Shown in pieces: positions 6,129 to 9,451 of a stretch of DNA of 9,451 nt (positions within the stretch are counted from its first letter, which is position 1; every line of letters starts with the position of its first letter). Made by a program: the position numbers and the translations under genes. Location: contig JAEZGQ010000034.1 in assembly GCA_023416895.1 (NCBI GenBank), forward strand, positions 1 to 9,451. Direction: 5' to 3'. This stretch comes from Bacillota bacterium (GTDB taxonomy: Bacteria; Bacillota; Clostridia; Christensenellales; CAG-138). A model generated the notes under the pieces. That model was not told the DNA's origin and did not search any database. It saw only the letters and a list, made by a program, of their open reading frames with translations.

Positions 6129-7946
6129 TTATCCGAGTTTCACGCACACGATCTTTGGCGTATCGCCGCTGCCGTACTGGCCGCGCGTACCTACAACGAT
6201 CATGTTGTTGAACACCGAAGGCGTTGATTCGATACGAGAGCCGATGTCAAGCTCATAAATCACCGCTCCTGTTCGCGGGTCGTGGATGCGCATGATGCCG
6301 CCGCGATCGCACTGGATGAGGTAGGCTTTCTCGTTTTCGTCGTAAACCACAACGGGTGAACTCCAATATCCGTTTGCCTGCTCGTACCGCCACAGTTCCT
6401 CACCCGTTTCCTTGTTGTAGGCAATGATGCGGCCGCCTAAAATGCTTTCGCCGCCTACCGTTACGGGAAGGAGCGTGGAATTGTAAATAACGACGTCTGC
6501 TATATTGCCGTGGCCTACATGCGGTGTGGTGAGCGTGCCGCCGTTGGAGGATTCGCGCCCCATCGAAGCGTCATATTCCTTTTGCCAAACGACCTCCCCC
6601 GTCAGGCCGTTGATTTTACGGTGCACACACTTCCCTAAACCATTCACTATACCGCTTTGCTTATCCACCTCGTTGGCGGTGTAAAGGTAAAAGGTTTGTG
6701 CGTCATAATCCTCCTCCACGACTATGCTCGTATCGCTGTCGTCGAGTACGTCTACAATGTACTGCGGCTCGAGGGTGTTGAGGTTGACGCATTGTAAATA
6801 ACCGCCGTTGTCGGTAAAGAAGCCATACTCTCGCCAAGTCGCGATGGAGTTTTCAATCCCCCACCAACGGCTGGTATTGCCCTCACCGTAGCCGGACGCC
6901 GTGTAGCGGTATTTGGTGAGCGGCTCCGGGTCCACGCTTACAGTACCTGCCACGGGGTCATACTCCGTGTTGAGCTTTAAGGTGTACAAAATGCCGTTCT
7001 CGCCGGGCTCAATGAGGGTATCTGTTTCCGCATCCACCAACGAACTGGAATCGTACGCCTGAAACTTGCGGTAGGAGAACGGGTCTTCGCCACCGAACTT
7101 GTAGATCACCTTGTTATCGATGAGAGAAATGATGCGGTACCACGCGCCTGTACCATCCACATCCGAAGGGATACCCTGCCCCGTGTACAAAAGAGGATAA
7201 CCGCGCGGGTCGAGCGAAGCGGTCCCTTTTGTTACAACACCGATGTCAATCGGTCTGCGCGTTTCCTCGCCGGTTTCAAGGTCTAGGAAATAAATTTGCC
7301 CATCCATCGTTGGGTAAATAACCTCGGTAAAACCTTCCTTGGTTTTAAACTTATCGTACACACCGAGGGTCTTTCTGACCTCATCGTCCCATTGAACGAT
7401 GAGTGGCATGCCCGTCCATCCGGTGCCCGTCCAAGTGCCGTAATCCGGCACCGAAAGAGAGCCTATGCTCTTATCCCATACACGCGAAAGCGTTTTTTGC
7501 AAAATTGCGGCGGTGCCATAGGTAAACCCATTTCTGTAATTGTTTCCGGCAAAGGTGATGATGCCCTTCACGTTCGTATACGCATCGCCTGAATCAAAGT
7601 GAATCGGCGACTCGCGCGTATAGCTTGAAACCTCCTGCTTGTTTGCCATAACTGAGTAGGAAAAGCCGATCTCGCTAAAGCTTTCCGCCGTACCTTTTTG
7701 TATTGCGAGGCCGCTCGACAGGGTAGGTACAGGTGTTGGCGTGGGCACAGGGAGTGCAACAGTCGGCTGCGGCGACCCTTGGGTACCTCCGTTTGGGGAG
7801 TTTCCCGCATTTTCGCCCTTTTGAAACAATTTCGGTAAAAATACCGCCATTCCGGCTACAACGCCCAAAAACACCAGTACGACAAGAAACCGCCTTAAGC
7901 CGTATCTTGGTGAGCGTCTAAACTTTCTACGCGTTTGTCTTCCCAT
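6129..7946 (-). CDS. membrane-anchored PQQ-type beta-propeller protein
   Basis: A 605-residue protein with an Arg/Lys-rich N-terminus (1-19), one membrane helix (about 20-37) and a Gly/Ser then Pro/Thr linker (about 42-80). The rest should lie outside the cell. The large domain carries repeats of the quinoprotein propeller type: DLETGE near residue 220, NGLTGEVVW near 444, YNKETGEELW near 508 and DPRTGAVIYELD near 554. Such repeats build a propeller blade each; many proteins with them bind no PQQ and act as scaffolds. No haem CxxCH or dehydrogenase catalytic signature was noticed, so enzyme activity is not claimed. Near the N-terminus of the domain, GIITFAGNNYRNG may begin the fold. ATG 7946 is preceded by GGGAG 13 bases away, a rather long spacing. 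It lies 49 bases after the lipoprotein gene and 26 bases before the microprotein gene. Ligand and pathway are unknown. Confidence 0.85.
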   Translation of the reverse strand: MGRQTRRKFRRSPRYGLRRFLVVLVFLGVVAGMAVFLPKLFQKGENAGNSPNGGTQGSPQPTVALPVPTPTPVPTLSSGLAIQKGTAESFSEIGFSYSVMANKQEVSSYTRESPIHFDSGDAYTNVKGIITFAGNNYRNGFTYGTAAILQKTLSRVWDKSIGSLSVPDYGTWTGTGWTGMPLIVQWDDEVRKTLGVYDKFKTKEGFTEVIYPTMDGQIYFLDLETGEETRRPIDIGVVTKGTASLDPRGYPLLYTGQGIPSDVDGTGAWYRIISLIDNKVIYKFGGEDPFSYRKFQAYDSSSLVDAETDTLIEPGENGILYTLKLNTEYDPVAGTVSVDPEPLTKYRYTASGYGEGNTSRWWGIENSIATWREYGFFTDNGGYLQCVNLNTLEPQYIVDVLDDSDTSIVVEEDYDAQTFYLYTANEVDKQSGIVNGLGKCVHRKINGLTGEVVWQKEYDASMGRESSNGGTLTTPHVGHGNIADVVIYNSTLLPVTVGGESILGGRIIAYNKETGEELWRYEQANGYWSSPVVVYDENEKAYLIQCDRGGIMRIHDPRTGAVIYELDIGSRIESTPSVFNNMIVVGTRGQYGSGDTPKIVCVKLG

Positions 7947-7995
7947 GTTCTCTTGTTTTCTCCCGCTGTTGGTTTATCGTGTGGACATCAAAGCC

Positions 7996-8952
7996 TCAAC
8001 CCTCGGGCGTCTGCGTTGGCTCCGGCGTCGGGGTAATAAGCTCGTCCGGCGTTTCCACAAAGTCGATGCTTCCGTTTCCGTTTTCAAAGCGTGCTTCGGG
8101 TGAGCAGCTTCCAAGCACTCGAATGTCTTCATCCAGAGTGTAGATAAAAAGCCCAGTGCCCTTTGATCCTCCCGTTGCGTTGATCACAGCGGCACCTTCC
8201 ACGCTCAGCGTATCCGTCTCCGCCCCGTGGTAAAGCCCTAAGTTGCTTACGGTAAGCGTAGACCCGTCCTTTAGCGCGAGCGTGCGCGCACACTGGAGTG
8301 CGTTATAGTTTTCGGAAGTGTAGGCAAAAAGCTGCGAACCTTCCGAAAGAGTAATACCGCTGTCGGTTGACACGACGCCGCTCATCCCCCCGGTTGCGCT
8401 AAGCATGGCATTGCTCTCAAGCGTAATGCCGCGGGCGGTGGCACCGCTTCCCTCCTGTGCCTCAAAGGTCAAATTGCTGCCTTCGCTGATGGTAAGAAAG
8501 CCGATGCAGTTGACGGCGTTCGCAACGCCCCTAACGGTAGATCCTTTGCCTGCTACCGCGCAGTCACCCAAAGCGCCAATTCCGTCGTAACCGCCCACGA
8601 TGGTAACGTTGTTGAGCGTAAGCGTCATACCAGCCTCCATGCGTATCACACAATCGCCGTTGCCGGTAATGGTAAAACCATTTCCTTCAATGGTAAGGTT
8701 ACCACGGACATTGGTAAGCTTGAGCATAACGTTTTCAAGGTCGATGTTGTTATCGAGCACGGCAGTGTTCCCTTCGCCCCGTTCGATGAACTCAACAAGG
8801 TCGACAGCAGTCACAATGGCCGAGCCGCCAAGTGCATCCGAAAGGTCGATTTTTTCAGGGTCATCCCCATCGCTTTTTGAACAGGCGCAAAGCGCCGCGC
8901 AAAGCAGCGCCGCGAGCAGAAAAACAGCTAATTTTCGGAAATGAATCGGCAA
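7996..8952 (-). CDS. beta-helix-like lipoprotein of unknown function
   Basis: A 318-residue exported lipoprotein from the TTG at 8952. The signal is HFRK, a hydrophobic core, then lipobox LCAC with the lipidated cysteine at 24. Residues from about 70 onward repeat short strands with Asn, Gly and Thr turns (NLTIEGNGFTITGNG, MTLTLNNVTIVGG, LTISEGSNLTF, ITLSEGSQLFAY, LALKDGSTLTV). This pattern is typical of right-handed parallel beta-helix or pectate-lyase-like surface proteins. No catalytic residues could be identified, so binding or structural roles are as likely as enzymatic ones. The C-terminus ends in a Pro/Thr/Glu-rich tail (TPTPEPTQTPEG). The open frame extends 13 codons further to TTG 8991 (with ATG at 8985), but that would overlap thyX and lacks a ribosome site; AAGGGAG 7 bases before 8952 decides the start. 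It is 13 bases from thyX, so co-transcription is very likely. Confidence 0.83.
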   Translation of the reverse strand: MPIHFRKLAVFLLAALLCAALCACSKSDGDDPEKIDLSDALGGSAIVTAVDLVEFIERGEGNTAVLDNNIDLENVMLKLTNVRGNLTIEGNGFTITGNGDCVIRMEAGMTLTLNNVTIVGGYDGIGALGDCAVAGKGSTVRGVANAVNCIGFLTISEGSNLTFEAQEGSGATARGITLESNAMLSATGGMSGVVSTDSGITLSEGSQLFAYTSENYNALQCARTLALKDGSTLTVSNLGLYHGAETDTLSVEGAAVINATGGSKGTGLFIYTLDEDIRVLGSCSPEARFENGNGSIDFVETPDELITPTPEPTQTPEG

Positions 8953-8959
8953 ATGCGTT

Positions 8960-8966
8960 CTCCCTT
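8960..8966 (-). promoter_or_regulatory. ribosome site sharing a base with the thyX stop
   Basis: AAGGGAG reads 8966 to 8960 on the minus strand and its first A is the last base of the thyX TGA (8968-8966). Seven bases later is TTG 8952. The arrangement suggests translational coupling between thyX and the lipoprotein gene. Confidence 0.65.
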
Positions 8967-9451
8967 CATCCTTCGGCGCAAACATCGCCAAACAAAACGG
9001 GCGCTTTTTCTTTCAGTTCAAGAAGCAGCGCACACATTAGTTCGCGCGCCTGTGGGTGTGCCGCGCGCGCCGCGCGAAGCGCCAGAATGTGCCGCCATTC
9101 CCTTATGTTCGCCGTCACCATGATTTCCGTTTTCAAACTGTTGGGCAGCACGCTTCGCGCTTCTTCCGGAGTGCAGCCGCATTGAAGCAGCGAAAAATAT
9201 GCCTGCTCCGCCGCCTCACACGCCCTTTTCCAAAGTTCGTAACGCTCGCTCCCCGTTTCAAAAAAGCATGGCTCAATTACAGTGATCTCGCTGCCGAACC
9301 TACCGTTTGCATAATTGATATAACGTGTGGATTCCTGAGAAAAGGAGGCAATTCTGTGACGCACAAGCTCATGGGAAACGCCTCTGTCGCACACGAATTT
9401 AACGGTAAAGCCGGCATGTTCAAGCACCGATTCGTGCCCCCGCGCAATGAT
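8966..9451 (-). CDS. thyX: flavin-dependent thymidylate synthase, 5' end outside window
   Basis: Makes dTMP from dUMP with methylene-tetrahydrofolate, FAD and NAD(P)H; it replaces ThyA in organisms that lack the classical enzyme. The frame is open to the right edge, and its first residues, IIARGHESVLEHAGF, match the conserved RGHES.LEH region, so roughly the first 60 residues are missing. The ThyX signature RHRIASFSQESTRY is intact (9361-9320), including the RHR triplet and the later serine. The C-terminal WRHILALRAARAAHPQARE is also family-typical, and the protein ends LKEKAPVLFGDVCAEG, about where ThyX normally stops. It is the first visible gene of a leftward run with envelope genes; the promoter lies beyond the window. 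Absence of thyA cannot be judged here. Confidence 0.96.
   Translation of the reverse strand: MIARGHESVLEHAGFTVKFVCDRGVSHELVRHRIASFSQESTRYINYANGRFGSEITVIEPCFFETGSERYELWKRACEAAEQAYFSLLQCGCTPEEARSVLPNSLKTEIMVTANIREWRHILALRAARAAHPQARELMCALLLELKEKAPVLFGDVCAEG

Noticed and set aside
9342..9451. Plus-strand AGGAGG with GTG that would open a frame to the right edge
   Set aside because: It lies antisense to the conserved ThyX signature; the purine run is simply the complement of codons for that motif.

Overview
The window looks like a piece of a Firmicutes (probably Clostridia-type) chromosome of moderately high GC. This is inferred from a ClpC-type unfoldase with a UvrB/C-like middle segment, ThyX as thymidylate synthase, a membrane-anchored HtrA, two lipobox lipoproteins, AGGAGG-like ribosome sites and at least three likely TTG starts. 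No mobile element, CRISPR array, rRNA or tRNA was seen.

Left half, plus strand. The window opens inside clpC; the 5' end of the gene lies outside. After a 148-base gap come an exported zinc amidase (peptidoglycan-binding domain plus Amidase_3) and a lipoprotein of unknown function. The lipoprotein start region overlaps the amidase end, and the pair finishes at a strong intrinsic terminator (4376-4400). A separate unit follows: a perfect TATAAT, a good ribosome site and an HtrA-like serine protease with an intact His/Asp/Ser triad and a PDZ domain.

Right half, minus strand. A four-gene run reads leftward: thyX (its 5' end is beyond the right edge), a beta-helix-like lipoprotein, a membrane-anchored PQQ-type beta-propeller protein, and a 30-residue single-membrane-span protein starting with TTG. 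Gaps are 13, 49 and 26 bases. This run and htrA converge on one bidirectional terminator (5947-5976).

Taken together, most of the window serves the cell envelope and protein quality control: ClpC inside the cell, and an amidase, a membrane protease, two lipoproteins and an anchored propeller outside. Only ThyX (dTMP synthesis) stands apart. I found no convincing new defence or mobile system. The most useful second looks are the microprotein gene, the thyX-envelope operon, and several start sites where the ribosome site argues against the longest open frame.
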